DNA of 64,000 bases, from assembly GCF_002849615.1 (NCBI RefSeq), contig NZ_PDNV01000012.1:1-64000 (forward strand), read 5' to 3'. The stretch comes from Pollutimonas nitritireducens. Lineage in GTDB: Bacteria; Pseudomonadota; Gammaproteobacteria; Burkholderiales; Burkholderiaceae_B. Position 1 is the stretch's first letter. Each line of letters starts with the position of its first letter. The position numbers and the translations under genes were made by a program. Below, one piece after another: positions 1-7,964 of this stretch. The notes beneath the pieces were generated by a model that saw only the letters and a program-made list of their open reading frames with translations, ran no database searches and had not been told where the DNA came from.

Positions 1-190
1 CTCACGCCGTGCATATGGCTTCAGGAACTTTGAGAATTACCGCATGAGAGTCTTGGCTCAATGCGGTTGGAACGGTGTGATCAACCGTGTCTGATGAATG
101 CCCATCCCCCGTTAATGGGGAAGAGCCGAAAGTGCGAAAACGCTCAACCCGTTGGCTACGTTGACACTTCGTTGACAGTGCCAAATAAAA

Positions 191-219
191 GCGGGTTTCC
201 AAATCCTTGGAAACCCGCA
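191..219 (-). terminator. Rho-independent terminator downstream of the tRNA
   Basis: A perfect 10-bp stem (GCGGGTTTCC paired with GGAAACCCGC) closes an 8-base loop. Read on the minus strand it is followed by TTTTATTT, as expected for an intrinsic terminator. It lies 8 bases beyond the 3' CCA of the minus-strand tRNA, so it most likely ends that transcript. Confidence 0.85.
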
Positions 220-226
220 TGAATAC

Positions 227-305
<79 letters not shown>

Positions 306-671
306 GTATCGGTTGACCGCCTGGTTTTGCTACAGGCTTCGAATCGATAAGCCCGCAATTATTGCACAAACAGCTGTAGCGTGCTTAGCGTTTCGTCCTT
401 GTATAAGAGCCAATCTGCGTAAGCCGACTTGGATGACGAACCACCGTGCCACACTGGAGACGCAACAATTCATGTCGCCATGCGCGACCAGGAGTCCGAA
501 CAATATTTTCTCGACTGCAAGCCGGCGCCAGGACCTTCAGTCCGGGTCGCCCATTTTATGCAATCGCTGCGGAAGCGATACCCCTGCTCACATATTGATG
601 GGGATTGACTTAGTTTTACTCTCTCAGCTGTTAAACTTTTACTCTATCGAATAATCGTTGGGGGAAGTTTA
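306..671. other. Intergenic region without a supported gene
   Basis: These 366 bases between the tRNA and the lipoprotein gene hold an open frame of about 110 codons, but it has no recognisable domain and a composition unlike the neighbouring genes. I see no convincing coding sequence. The last 70 bases are AT-richer and include TTGACT (605-610), a possible -35 element for the downstream gene. No clean -10 hexamer lies at the right distance. A GGGGGAAG ribosome-binding site precedes the ATG at 672. Confidence 0.5.
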
Positions 672-1295
672 ATGAAAACTGTTCGTACGTTCGGCCGCTT
701 TATTGCACCAGCCAGTCTTATATTCCTGGCCGCCTGCCAATCCGTACCCACCGACAAGACAGCAACGACTGCCGGTCAGTCGCCCGCCGTAACTGCGCCA
801 CAACCTGAATCCGTTCAACAGGCTCAGCAGCAAGGCGCCCCCGTCGCGGTATTCCTGGCCGATACCACCATGCAAAGTGGATGGACACCGGTTAACCTGC
901 AGTCGGGTGCGCTTTACGTCAATCCTCAGCCTGTCATTACGCGTGCCGATCTGACTGGTATTCAAGCCGGTACGAACAAGCAGGGTGAAGGTCTGCTGGC
1001 GTTGGAACTGAACGAGGCAGGAAAAAAGAAAGTTGCCGACATTACCAGGCAAAATCCTAATAAGCGTCTCGCACTGGTAGTCGGGCGCACCATGATGGCC
1101 GCGCCAGGCTATAGCACTCCCGTCACTTCGGGCCAATTGGTATTTGTAGTGGGTACCGAAGAGAATGCTACGGCGGCAGCGCGTGCCATCGCAGGGCAGC
1201 CCGATAATGCCGCTGGAAGCAGCACTGGCACGGGCAGCACAAAACCCTCGTCGATGCCGGCCGGCGGCGCTTCCGGCAGCACTGGTACGCAGTAA
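672..1295 (+). CDS. Lipoprotein with SecDF P1 head-like domain
   Basis: The 207-residue product begins with a lipoprotein signal peptide. A charged start and hydrophobic core end in the lipobox LAAC with Cys22. Residues 30-60 are a Gln/Ala/Pro-rich linker. Residues 60-170 resemble the head part of the SecD/SecDF P1 domain: a strand with LTGIQAG, then ALELNEAGKKKVADITRQN and KRLALVVG, followed by a segment like the SecD 'APVI...G' region. The tail is a low-complexity Gly/Ser/Thr stretch. True SecD is a 12-membrane-segment complex with SecF, whereas this protein has only the soluble module, probably tethered to the outer membrane. Its function is unknown. The gene is monocistronic, with a strong ribosome-binding site and its own terminator. 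Confidence 0.8.
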   Translation: MKTVRTFGRFIAPASLIFLAACQSVPTDKTATTAGQSPAVTAPQPESVQQAQQQGAPVAVFLADTTMQSGWTPVNLQSGALYVNPQPVITRADLTGIQAGTNKQGEGLLALELNEAGKKKVADITRQNPNKRLALVVGRTMMAAPGYSTPVTSGQLVFVVGTEENATAAARAIAGQPDNAAGSSTGTGSTKPSSMPAGGASGSTGTQ

Positions 1296-1341
1296 TCGCT
1301 ACGTGCGCTCGTCGTATAAGCGTACAGCAACCATCGAATAC

Positions 1342-1369
1342 ACGGCACCCATGGCGGTGCCGTTTTTTA
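1342..1369 (+). terminator. Rho-independent terminator
   Basis: ACGGCACC pairs with GGTGCCGT around a 6-base loop, followed by a run of T. It lies 47 bases after the lipoprotein stop codon and before the next gene. Confidence 0.85.
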
Positions 1370-1400
1370 TCCACGATCGCGCTCCATTTCGGCGGTATAC

Positions 1401-1904
1401 ATGAACAGCACTTCGAACGATCGACCGCCTACCGTTTCCGCCCTGACATCGTCGCTCGCGCTTGGCTTCAAATTTCTAGCATGGATCAACGGGCTCGGTG
1501 TGGTCGCAATGCTTTTCTTCGGCCTTGGTGTCATAGAGATCAATCTCGCACCGCAGTGGTTGAGGCTACCCCTGGGCGCTTTCCTTGGCGGCCTTGTCTT
1601 GTCGGCGCTGGGGCTGCTGTGGACGTATCCGGCACAGGCGAGTTTGATTAATCAGTCGATAACCGGGCGTGTGCGTCGATCGCATTGGATCCCGCTATCC
1701 TGCACCATGATTGCGTACACGCTAAGTCTACTTGCCTTTGTTGCCGGATGCTGGATTACGCTCGGGGTGGGTCACCTGGCTTACCTGAACGCGGAACAGA
1801 CATTATCCATGCAAGATGAATATGGCGAACCTCTCGACCAATCGGCCGGCGAAGCCGATGTGCACACGAGTACGAGTAATAGAGCGATCCGATTCATCTA
1901 TTGA
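1401..1904 (+). CDS. Small membrane protein of unknown function
   Basis: The predicted product is 167 residues. After a short polar N-terminus there are three hydrophobic segments (about residues 22-45, 55-75 and 95-120) followed by a polar C-terminal tail of about 45 residues. I do not recognise a family. The gene lies in the same direction as its neighbours but is separated upstream by a terminator and downstream by about 118 AT-rich bases, so it is probably transcribed alone. Coding appears real from the start just after the terminator and the consistent third-position GC in its first two thirds. The C-terminal tail is less certain. Confidence 0.6.
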   Translation: MNSTSNDRPPTVSALTSSLALGFKFLAWINGLGVVAMLFFGLGVIEINLAPQWLRLPLGAFLGGLVLSALGLLWTYPAQASLINQSITGRVRRSHWIPLSCTMIAYTLSLLAFVAGCWITLGVGHLAYLNAEQTLSMQDEYGEPLDQSAGEADVHTSTSNRAIRFIY

Positions 1905-1986
1905 GCTGCCCGGTTTGGCGCCATCTGTTGTTTTTTTAGTTTTTATAGTGAATCAGTGCTCGTCAATAGCATGTAGTCTAAATAAA

Positions 1987-2005
1987 ATATACGCTTTGCG
2001 TATAT
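1987..2005. promoter_or_regulatory. Perfect palindrome, candidate operator of the HTH-ATCase gene
   Basis: ATATACGC and GCGTATAT form a perfect 8-bp inverted repeat around TTT. It ends 17 bases before the start codon of the aspartate carbamoyltransferase gene, in a locally AT-rich stretch where the promoter is expected. There is no T run after it, so it is not a terminator. That it is an operator, possibly bound by the product's own helix-turn-helix, is inference. Confidence 0.5.
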
Positions 2006-2022
2006 AAATTCAGGATACTGTC

Positions 2023-3315
2023 ATGACCGTTTCGCAGCAAGTGTTTCTTCGCGATTCAATGCGCCGCTTAAATCTGACCCGCGACGTTTTTGCCGCAAGG
2101 ATTGGCGTCAAGCGCCGGGCGCTCGATACATGGCTGCTTCCGGAGGGGTCTCAGGAATTCCGTACGATGCCTGAGGTAGTATCCCGTTTTGTGACCGAGA
2201 TCGTGCAGAATGAAGGTTTGCTACAAAAGTATGCGCAGAGCGCACAGTCGGGCCCGTTGCGTGATCGGATCGCTTACCACGGCAAGCATCAGTTACTGTC
2301 CGTAGACCAATTCACGCGTGAGTCGGTGGAGGATTTATTCCGTATTGCCGACCAGATGCAGCCTATCGCACGACGTCAAAAAGTGTCTCGCGTGCTGGAA
2401 GGCGCGGTTCTTGGGAATCTTTTCTTCGAAGCCAGTACTCGCACGAGGGTAAGCTTTGGCGCGGCGTTTTGCCGGCTAGGCGGTTCGGTGTGTGACACCA
2501 CTGGATTCACCTTTTCCTCCATGGCCAAGGGCGAGTCCATCTACGACACAAGTCGCGTCATGAGCGGTTACGTCGACGCCATGGTGATACGGCATCCGGA
2601 AAAGGGTTCTGTTGCCGAGTTTGCACAGGCGACGAATATACCGGTGGTTAACGGCGGCGACGGCCCGGGAGAACATCCCAGCCAGGCCTTGCTGGATTTG
2701 TACACGATACTGACCGAATTCTCACGCTTGGGAAAATTGCTGGATGGTGCGCACATAGCGCTGGTTGGAGACCTGAAATATGGTCGTACCGTGCATTCAC
2801 TAATCAAGCTGCTCGCGCTGTATCGCGGACTTAAATTCACACTTATCGCTCCGCGCGGGCTTGAGATGCCTGACTACTTGCTGGAAGAAACCGGCAAGCA
2901 AGGCCACACCATCGTTCAAAGCAGTTCTTTGGAAGAAGGGCTGGTTGGCGCCGACGTAATCTACGCTACCCGGGTGCAGAAAGAGCGTTTCGCGGCGGAA
3001 GAGATTGAAGGCTATACACCCGACTTTCAGGTGAACAAGGCGATTGTCGACAAGTGTTGCGGCCCCGATGTTATCGTCATGCATCCGCTGCCTCGCGACA
3101 GCCGCGAAGGCGCCCATGACCTGAGTGTGGACCTGAATCACGATACGCGCCTGGCCATTTTCAGGCAAACCGATAACGGCATACCGGTGCGCATGGCCAT
3201 TTTTGCGGTGCTTCTGGGCGTGGAAGGCTTAGTGCAGCATTCGCTGCGTGACGTCACCTGGAGTCCGCCGTCGCATATCGGGCCGGACGACAGCATCTTG
3301 CACGATATGGATTGA
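2023..3315 (+). CDS. pyrB: Aspartate carbamoyltransferase with N-terminal HTH domain
   Basis: Catalyses carbamoyl phosphate plus L-aspartate to N-carbamoyl-aspartate, the committed step of pyrimidine synthesis. The catalytic body starts near residue 90 and shows the ATCase signatures: STRTR (138-142, carbamoyl-phosphate binding), SSMAKGES (165-172), HPSQALLDLYTI (218-229), GDLKYGRTVHSL (249-260) and HPLPR (354-358). These distinguish it from ornithine carbamoyltransferase. At 430 residues it is about 110 longer than a usual catalytic chain (around 310). Most of the excess is an N-terminal domain in which residues 21-38 (DVFAARIGVKRRALDTWL) read like the two DNA-contacting helices of an XRE-type helix-turn-helix. 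No pyrI, pyrC or pyrR lies nearby. The ATG has an upstream palindrome at 1987-2005. Catalytic identity is strong; DNA binding is inferred. Confidence 0.9.
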   Translation: MTVSQQVFLRDSMRRLNLTRDVFAARIGVKRRALDTWLLPEGSQEFRTMPEVVSRFVTEIVQNEGLLQKYAQSAQSGPLRDRIAYHGKHQLLSVDQFTRESVEDLFRIADQMQPIARRQKVSRVLEGAVLGNLFFEASTRTRVSFGAAFCRLGGSVCDTTGFTFSSMAKGESIYDTSRVMSGYVDAMVIRHPEKGSVAEFAQATNIPVVNGGDGPGEHPSQALLDLYTILTEFSRLGKLLDGAHIALVGDLKYGRTVHSLIKLLALYRGLKFTLIAPRGLEMPDYLLEETGKQGHTIVQSSSLEEGLVGADVIYATRVQKERFAAEEIEGYTPDFQVNKAIVDKCCGPDVIVMHPLPRDSREGAHDLSVDLNHDTRLAIFRQTDNGIPVRMAIFAVLLGVEGLVQHSLRDVTWSPPSHIGPDDSILHDMD

Positions 3316-3330
3316 GTGCTGGCAGTGATC

Positions 3331-3361
3331 GTATCCAGGCTTATACTTGTGGCCTGGATAC
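3331..3361. other. Stem-loop between convergent pyrB and rdgC
   Basis: GTATCCAGGC and GCCTGGATAC form a perfect 10-bp inverted repeat around an 11-base loop. It lies between the stop codons of two convergent genes. Neither strand has a T run after it, so it may be a transcript 3'-end stabiliser or a factor-assisted terminator. Confidence 0.5.
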
Positions 3362-3379
3362 CTCGTTCGAGTGTGACGT

Positions 3380-4276
3380 CTATTTTCGCTCGCCGCCCAG
3401 GGCTTCTACCAACTCCGTAACCATGCGGGATAATTCGCCAGTCATCAGGGTGAAGTCGGAATCGAATTGTTCGGCGTCATTGTGGGCGGAGCCGTCCTGG
3501 CCTTCCTTGAGAACATCCAAAGGATTGACCCGCTTGATGTCCAGGCCTTCGGTCAACGTGAACGATACCCGGTCGGCCCAGGTCAGGGCCAGGCGCGTAC
3601 ATTGTTTGCCGGCCTGGACATGCTTGCGCACATCGTCGATTTCGATGCTCTGACGCACATAGCGGATGGCGGAACCATTTTCGTTGGTGGACTTGAGTTC
3701 CGTGTCTTGGTCTATGCTGAACCCGGATGGCGGTTCATCGGTGATCAGCCAGTTAGTCATTGCCGCCGCAGGTGATTGTTCTACAAATAGCGGAGCGATC
3801 GGGAATGATTCAATTGCTTTTGCCAGCATGCCAAGCACCTCGTCGCTTTTGGCTGCCGCTGCCGCATCGATGACCAGCCAGTGATTGCGGGTGTCCATCC
3901 AGACCCGCGTGTCGCGGTAGATGCTGAAAGCCTTGGGAAGCAGTTCGACAGTTACTTGCTCCTTGATGTCTTTCATCTGTTTGCGGCCGGGTTTGAAACC
4001 CTGTTGTTCTTCGATATCTTGCGCTTTGGCCTTTGCCACCTGGTTGATAACGGTGGATGGCAACAATTTCTTTTCGGCACGTAGGCTGAGCAGAAATTGT
4101 CCGTTCACTTCATGGACCAACCCACTATTTTCGCTGGGCCGTACCCAACCCAAACTTTGCATTTCCTGGCTGCCGCCAGGCTTGAAGGCCTGTTTCTCAA
4201 TGGCTGCTTCCAGCGTATCCGCGGTGCAGGACCATGAGGGGGACAGACGGAATATCCTGAGATTCTTGAACCACAT
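3380..4276 (-). CDS. rdgC: Recombination-associated protein RdgC
   Basis: The 298-residue product matches RdgC over its whole length: N-terminal [11 protein letters not shown], a central [20 protein letters not shown]-type basic segment and the C-terminal region ending in a short acidic/basic tail. In other proteobacteria RdgC forms a ring-shaped dimer that encircles double-stranded DNA, binds without sequence preference and restrains RecA activity. The length is typical (about 300). The gene is convergent with pyrB and followed by a stem-loop. recA lies 1 kb away on the other strand. The start ATG is the first in-frame one and begins with the conserved MWFKN. Confidence 0.95.
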   Translation of the reverse strand: MWFKNLRIFRLSPSWSCTADTLEAAIEKQAFKPGGSQEMQSLGWVRPSENSGLVHEVNGQFLLSLRAEKKLLPSTVINQVAKAKAQDIEEQQGFKPGRKQMKDIKEQVTVELLPKAFSIYRDTRVWMDTRNHWLVIDAAAAAKSDEVLGMLAKAIESFPIAPLFVEQSPAAAMTNWLITDEPPSGFSIDQDTELKSTNENGSAIRYVRQSIEIDDVRKHVQAGKQCTRLALTWADRVSFTLTEGLDIKRVNPLDVLKEGQDGSAHNDAEQFDSDFTLMTGELSRMVTELVEALGGERK

Positions 4277-4423
4277 GTTTTTGATGTCTTCTCGAGTTGC
4301 GGCCGAGGCAGGTTCGCGTCAGTCGCGAGCGTCGGCCTGTAAAGAGTAACGAGCGACGATTGTAAGCCGTTTTTGCCGGTGCATTATTTTGGGGACGCAA
4401 AGGTGGTAGGTCAGGAAACGTTA

Positions 4424-4460
4424 CAAAAAAATGGCCCGAAGTGCCGTAGCACCGGGCCAT
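4424..4460 (-). terminator. Rho-independent terminator, minus strand
   Basis: Minus-strand reading gives a stem from ATGGCCCGGTGC to GCACTTCGGGCCAT with a small bulge and a CGTA-type loop, followed by TTTTTTTG. It lies downstream of the decayed response-regulator remnant and upstream of rdgC. It was probably the terminator of the transcription unit to which the remnant belonged. Confidence 0.8.
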
Positions 4461-4730
4461 TGGAGAGCACACCTGATGTTGCGCTGATAAAAATTGCGGG
4501 GCGCGCAACATAGGCGACAGAAAGGATTTCCCGTGTCGTCGAACCGGGGGATCAGACGCCCGACAACAGACGTTGAACTCCTTTCCATCCGCTAAATTGT
4601 AGACCTCTAGGCTGACACAGTGCTGAATCGAAACGCCGTCGAACAAAAAGACCGCGGCCGTCGTAAATGCTGACGGTGGCGGCGACCACAGCAAATGCCA
4701 CGGGCGGCAGGAACCCCCAAACCGGCCGTT
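4461..4730. other. Non-coding remnant after the decayed regulator
   Basis: No frame here shows a recognisable domain. On the minus strand this is where the rest of the response regulator, and possibly a partner kinase, would be expected. The only hint is a short shifted stretch near 4790 that resembles the G-x-D motif after the receiver beta-4 strand. I see no functional gene. Confidence 0.5.
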
Positions 4731-5063
4731 TCAGATAGGCAGGAACGCGTCATGGACGCATAATGGATACGCGCGTCTTTGTCGCTCATATCCGGGCCCT
4801 CCACATCTGTTCAAAGTATCGGACGCAGGTAAAATGAGAAACGGCAGCGGAGTATGGCGTTGACGCAGCTGACGTAGAATCGCCAGGCCTGACATGACCG
4901 GTGAATCGGGATCGGAGGTCAGCAGGTCGAAGCTTTGCAGTTGCAAAGCGGAATCAGCACTTGAGCCATCTGCCACTACATTTACAGCATAACCGTCGTA
5001 GCGTAGGGAACGCGAAAGTCCGTCCGCAAGAATACTGTCGTCTTCGGCGATTAAAATGCGCAT
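4731..5063 (-). pseudogene. Decayed two-component response regulator (receiver domain)
   Basis: The first 80 residues are a clear OmpR-type receiver domain: MRILIAEDDSILADGLSRSL with the acidic pair at residues 8-9, a D at position 51 in the expected phosphorylation loop, and LRQLRQRH before the fourth strand. The loop around D51 is abnormal (LLTSDPDSP instead of a hydrophobic-D-x-x-hydrophobic-P pattern). The fifth-strand Thr is replaced (LILPASD). After residue 84 the frame is lost, so the conserved Lys and the whole DNA-binding domain are missing. No histidine kinase gene follows. I infer a gene inactivated by frameshift and deletion. It is divergent from recA. Confidence 0.8.
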
Positions 5064-5161
5064 GTCAATGGGGCTGCAGCTTGATGTGGAAAGGTGTTCT
5101 TAGTTTGACATGCGTCATTGGGGACGGATAGTCAGGGATTACGATCGGTCGGGCTGGATAT

Positions 5162-5177
5162 CTGTTTATTTATACAG
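5162..5177. promoter_or_regulatory. LexA (SOS) box of recA
   Basis: CTG-N10-CAG with an AT-rich centre (CTGTTTATTTATACAG) matches the LexA operator; the flanks extend it on the right to ACAGTA. It lies 83 bases upstream of the recA start codon, so recA is predicted to be LexA-repressed and DNA-damage induced. Confidence 0.9.
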
Positions 5178-5260
5178 TACAATTTGATGCAATAATTCCT
5201 ATCGCTTCAATTGCCGCGTTACTACGCTTTCAACCATTCGCTTCAAGTCAAGGATCCTAC

Positions 5261-6340
5261 ATGGACGACAAAAACAGCAAAGCCGCGACCGATCGCGCCA
5301 AAGCACTCTCTGCCGCCTTATCCCAAATCGAAAAGCAATTCGGCAAGGGTTCGGTAATGCGCTATGGCGACGACAAAGTGGAACACGACATACTGGTTTG
5401 CTCCACAGGTTCCCTTGGCCTGGATATCGCTCTGGGTGTTGGCGGCTTGCCACGCGGTCGCGTCATTGAAGTCTACGGTCCGGAATCCTCGGGTAAAACT
5501 ACCCTTACGCTGCAAGTCATTGCCGAAATGCAAAAAATCGGAGGCACTTGCGCATTTATTGATGCCGAACATGCACTCGATGTCCAGTACGCCTCCAAAT
5601 TGGGCGTAAATCTGAACGATTTGCTCATCTCCCAGCCCGATACCGGCGAGCAAGCTCTGGAAATCACCGACGCCCTCGTACGCTCGGGCTCGGTCGACCT
5701 CATCGTCATCGACTCGGTCGCCGCGCTGGTGCCCAAGGCCGAAATCGAAGGCGATATGGGCGATTCCCTGCCAGGCTTGCAGGCCCGCCTCATGAGCCAG
5801 GCCTTGCGCAAATTGACCGCCAACATCAAGCGCGCCAACTGCATGGTTATCTTTATTAACCAGATTCGTATGAAAATAGGTGTCATGTTCGGCAATCCCG
5901 AAACAACCACCGGCGGTAACGCACTGAAGTTCTACGCATCAGTCCGGCTCGACATCCGCCGCATCGGCGCCATCAAGAAGGGCGACGAGGTCGTCGGCAA
6001 CGAAACCCGTGTCAAGGTGGTCAAGAACAAGGTCGCACCGCCGTTCAAGCAGGCTGAATTCGACATCATGTACGGTGCAGGAATCTCGCGCGAGGGCGAA
6101 ATCATCGACCTTGGCGTACAGGCGGGCATTGTAGACAAGGCTGGTGCATGGTTCAGCTATAACGGAACGCGCATAGGGCAGGGTAAGGACAACGTGCGCG
6201 AATACCTCAAAGAGCACCCCGATATGGCGTTCGAAATCGAAAACCGGGTGCGCGAGCAATCCGGTGTCATCGCGCAGGCGGCTTCCACCGTAGCCAAAGC
6301 CGTAGCGCCGCTGGCACCCGAAGAAGATCCTGTCGACTAA
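5261..6340 (+). CDS. recA: Recombinase RecA
   Basis: ATP-dependent strand-exchange protein and LexA co-protease. The 359-residue product carries Walker [10 protein letters not shown] (73-81), the downstream [15 protein letters not shown] Walker B segment, the L1 loop region [21 protein letters not shown] and the L2 region [25 protein letters not shown]. Length and order are those of a normal RecA. It is preceded by an SOS box and followed after 15 bases by recX, so the two probably form one SOS-induced transcript. An acidic C-terminal tail (EEDPVD) is present, as in other RecA proteins. Confidence 0.98.
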   Translation: MDDKNSKAATDRAKALSAALSQIEKQFGKGSVMRYGDDKVEHDILVCSTGSLGLDIALGVGGLPRGRVIEVYGPESSGKTTLTLQVIAEMQKIGGTCAFIDAEHALDVQYASKLGVNLNDLLISQPDTGEQALEITDALVRSGSVDLIVIDSVAALVPKAEIEGDMGDSLPGLQARLMSQALRKLTANIKRANCMVIFINQIRMKIGVMFGNPETTTGGNALKFYASVRLDIRRIGAIKKGDEVVGNETRVKVVKNKVAPPFKQAEFDIMYGAGISREGEIIDLGVQAGIVDKAGAWFSYNGTRIGQGKDNVREYLKEHPDMAFEIENRVREQSGVIAQAASTVAKAVAPLAPEEDPVD

Positions 6341-6355
6341 TCCTCAAGGCCAGTC

Positions 6356-6862
6356 ATGCGCTCTGACGACGATTTCGAAACACTGTCTCACGCAGTTGCG
6401 GAAACCGCCAGGGTCAAAAAAAAGGGGCCTAGTCTTAAAGCACGTGCGATTGCCATACTTTCAAGGCGCGAGAACTCGCGTCTTGAATTGCAGCGTAAAC
6501 TCGCTCCGCACGCCGAAAGCCCTCAGGAACTCGATCAGTTATTAAACGACCTTGAACGCGAGAACTGGCTTTCTAATCAGCGTTTTGCACACAACCTGGT
6601 CCATAGGCGGGCACCTACCAAAGGTACCGGGCTTATTGTCCAGGAACTTCGCCAGCATGGTCTGGCCGATGAAACCGTCTCAGATCTTCAACTGCAGTTG
6701 CGCCACACTGAAGTCGATCGTGCTCGAAGCGTCTGGGAAAAGAAATTCGGACAAGCTCCCGAAGATGCCAAGGCATACGCCAGGCAGTTTCGCTTTCTGG
6801 CCTCGCGCGGTTTTTCTCCCGAATGCCTGCGTCGTATCCTGGGTGACCTGCCCGATCAGTAA
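6356..6862 (+). CDS. recX: Regulatory protein RecX
   Basis: The 168-residue basic, helical protein shows the RecX three-helix repeats: KARAIAILSRRENSRLELQRKL near residue 30, then LERENWLSNQRFAHNLVHRR and the KGTGLIVQELRQHGL segment. The C-terminal repeat ends in FLASRGFSPECLRRILGD. RecX binds RecA filaments and limits RecA ATPase and strand exchange. It lies 15 bases after recA on the same strand and is probably co-transcribed, the common arrangement. Confidence 0.93.
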   Translation: MRSDDDFETLSHAVAETARVKKKGPSLKARAIAILSRRENSRLELQRKLAPHAESPQELDQLLNDLERENWLSNQRFAHNLVHRRAPTKGTGLIVQELRQHGLADETVSDLQLQLRHTEVDRARSVWEKKFGQAPEDAKAYARQFRFLASRGFSPECLRRILGDLPDQ

Positions 6863-6923
6863 TTGATGCATCGTCAGCCGCCAGGCCCGTTGTTGGCGCG
6901 GTCGAACCTGTGCCGTCTACTGA

Positions 6924-7844
6924 TCAACGCACGGCTTTTATTCCAGTCAATGTCTTGAAACAGGTGTCGCGCGCTTGGGCGAGGAAGGCTTGAAGATAGT
7001 CGGCCTGCATATCCTCGCTGCGCAATGCCGCATACAAGGTGCGCCAGACCCCTTTTTCTCCCAGGCGACACACGCGCAGCCATGGCTGTGATAAATATTC
7101 GGTGAGTGCCCAATTGGGCAGGGCGGCTACGCCTCGTTGACTCGCGACCAGTTGGGCAATTACGGGGGTAAGTTCGGCCTTGCGGATGGCAGTTGGCTCC
7201 ACGCCAGCAGGGTCAAGAAACACCGTAAACACATCCAGGCGTTGTCGCTCAACCGGGTAAGTAATCAATACCTGATCGGAGAGCTGATGGGGCTCTATGT
7301 ATTTATGGTTCGACAAAGGGTTGCCCGCCGCCACGGCCAATACCAGTTCGTAACTGAAGAGCGGAACGTACTCCACCGCCTCGGTATCTTGGGGATCGGA
7401 AGTGATAACGACATCCAGGTCGCCACGCAGCAATGCCGGCAGCGGGGCGAACGAAAATGCCGCCGACAGGTCCAGCGCGACATCCGGCCAGTCTTGCCGG
7501 AATGCGTCCAGGGCGGGCATGAGCCATTGAAAACACGAGTGGCAATCGATAGCAAGGTGGAGCCGGCCGGTACGTCCGGCAGCCAGTCGCTGCAGCTCGC
7601 GCTCGGTATTCTTCACACGAGGCAATACTTCATCGGCCAGGGCAAGAATACGCAATGCCGCCGTCGTGAGTCGCGCCGGCCGCGTGCGGCGGTTCAGCAA
7701 CGGAGTCTTCAGACGAACTTCGAGGTCGCGAAGTTGGTGCGAAAGGGCGGACTGGGTGACATGGAGGCGTTCGGCGGCATCTTGCAGGCTACCGGAATCG
7801 CGGATAGCGCTGAGTGTTTCCATATGGCGTATTTCAAGCAGCAT
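6924..7844 (-). CDS. metR: LysR-family regulator MetR
   Basis: The 306-residue protein has an N-terminal LysR winged helix-turn-helix (residues 5-62, with SLQDAAERLHVTQSALSHQL) and a C-terminal periplasmic-binding-protein-like effector domain. It is divergent from metE, and two MetR-type boxes lie in the 120-base interval. This is the classical metR-metE arrangement, in which homocysteine acts as co-effector. The start gives the conserved MLLEIRHMETL N-terminus of MetR proteins. The effector-domain sequence (IDCHSCFQWLMPALDAFR) also fits MetR rather than a generic LysR. Confidence 0.93.
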   Translation of the reverse strand: MLLEIRHMETLSAIRDSGSLQDAAERLHVTQSALSHQLRDLEVRLKTPLLNRRTRPARLTTAALRILALADEVLPRVKNTERELQRLAAGRTGRLHLAIDCHSCFQWLMPALDAFRQDWPDVALDLSAAFSFAPLPALLRGDLDVVITSDPQDTEAVEYVPLFSYELVLAVAAGNPLSNHKYIEPHQLSDQVLITYPVERQRLDVFTVFLDPAGVEPTAIRKAELTPVIAQLVASQRGVAALPNWALTEYLSQPWLRVCRLGEKGVWRTLYAALRSEDMQADYLQAFLAQARDTCFKTLTGIKAVR

Positions 7845-7861
7845 GACGGTTTGCCTTAGTA

Positions 7862-7874
7862 TGAGATCTATTCA
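7862..7874. promoter_or_regulatory. MetR-type box 1
   Basis: TGAGATCTATTCA differs from the MetR consensus TGAA-N5-TTCA only at the fourth base. It lies 18 bases from the metR start codon, so it could serve autoregulation as well as metE activation. Confidence 0.6.
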
Positions 7875-7892
7875 TGTTAAGTATGGTGTATT

Positions 7893-7905
7893 TGATTTTG
7901 ATTCA
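7893..7905. promoter_or_regulatory. MetR-type box 2
   Basis: TGATTTTGATTCA matches TGAA-N2-T-N2-TTCA except at the fourth base and keeps the central T. Its centre is 31 bases from box 1, about three helical turns, which suits cooperative binding. Confidence 0.65.
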
Positions 7906-7964
7906 TTGCGTTGCGGGAGCACAATGAACGACTTGATAAATTCCTCATATTGTAAAGAATTAAC

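Noticed and set aside
313-654. A 113-codon plus-strand frame between the tRNA and the lipoprotein gene
   Set aside because: No domain, odd composition, and it starts just beyond the tRNA end; I regard it as chance.
4197-4694. A 165-codon minus-strand frame between rdgC and the response-regulator remnant
   Set aside because: It runs across an intrinsic terminator and into the rdgC start, with no domain.
7137-7859. A 240-codon open frame on the plus strand opposite metR
   Set aside because: Shadow of metR; no recognisable motif and no ribosome-binding site.
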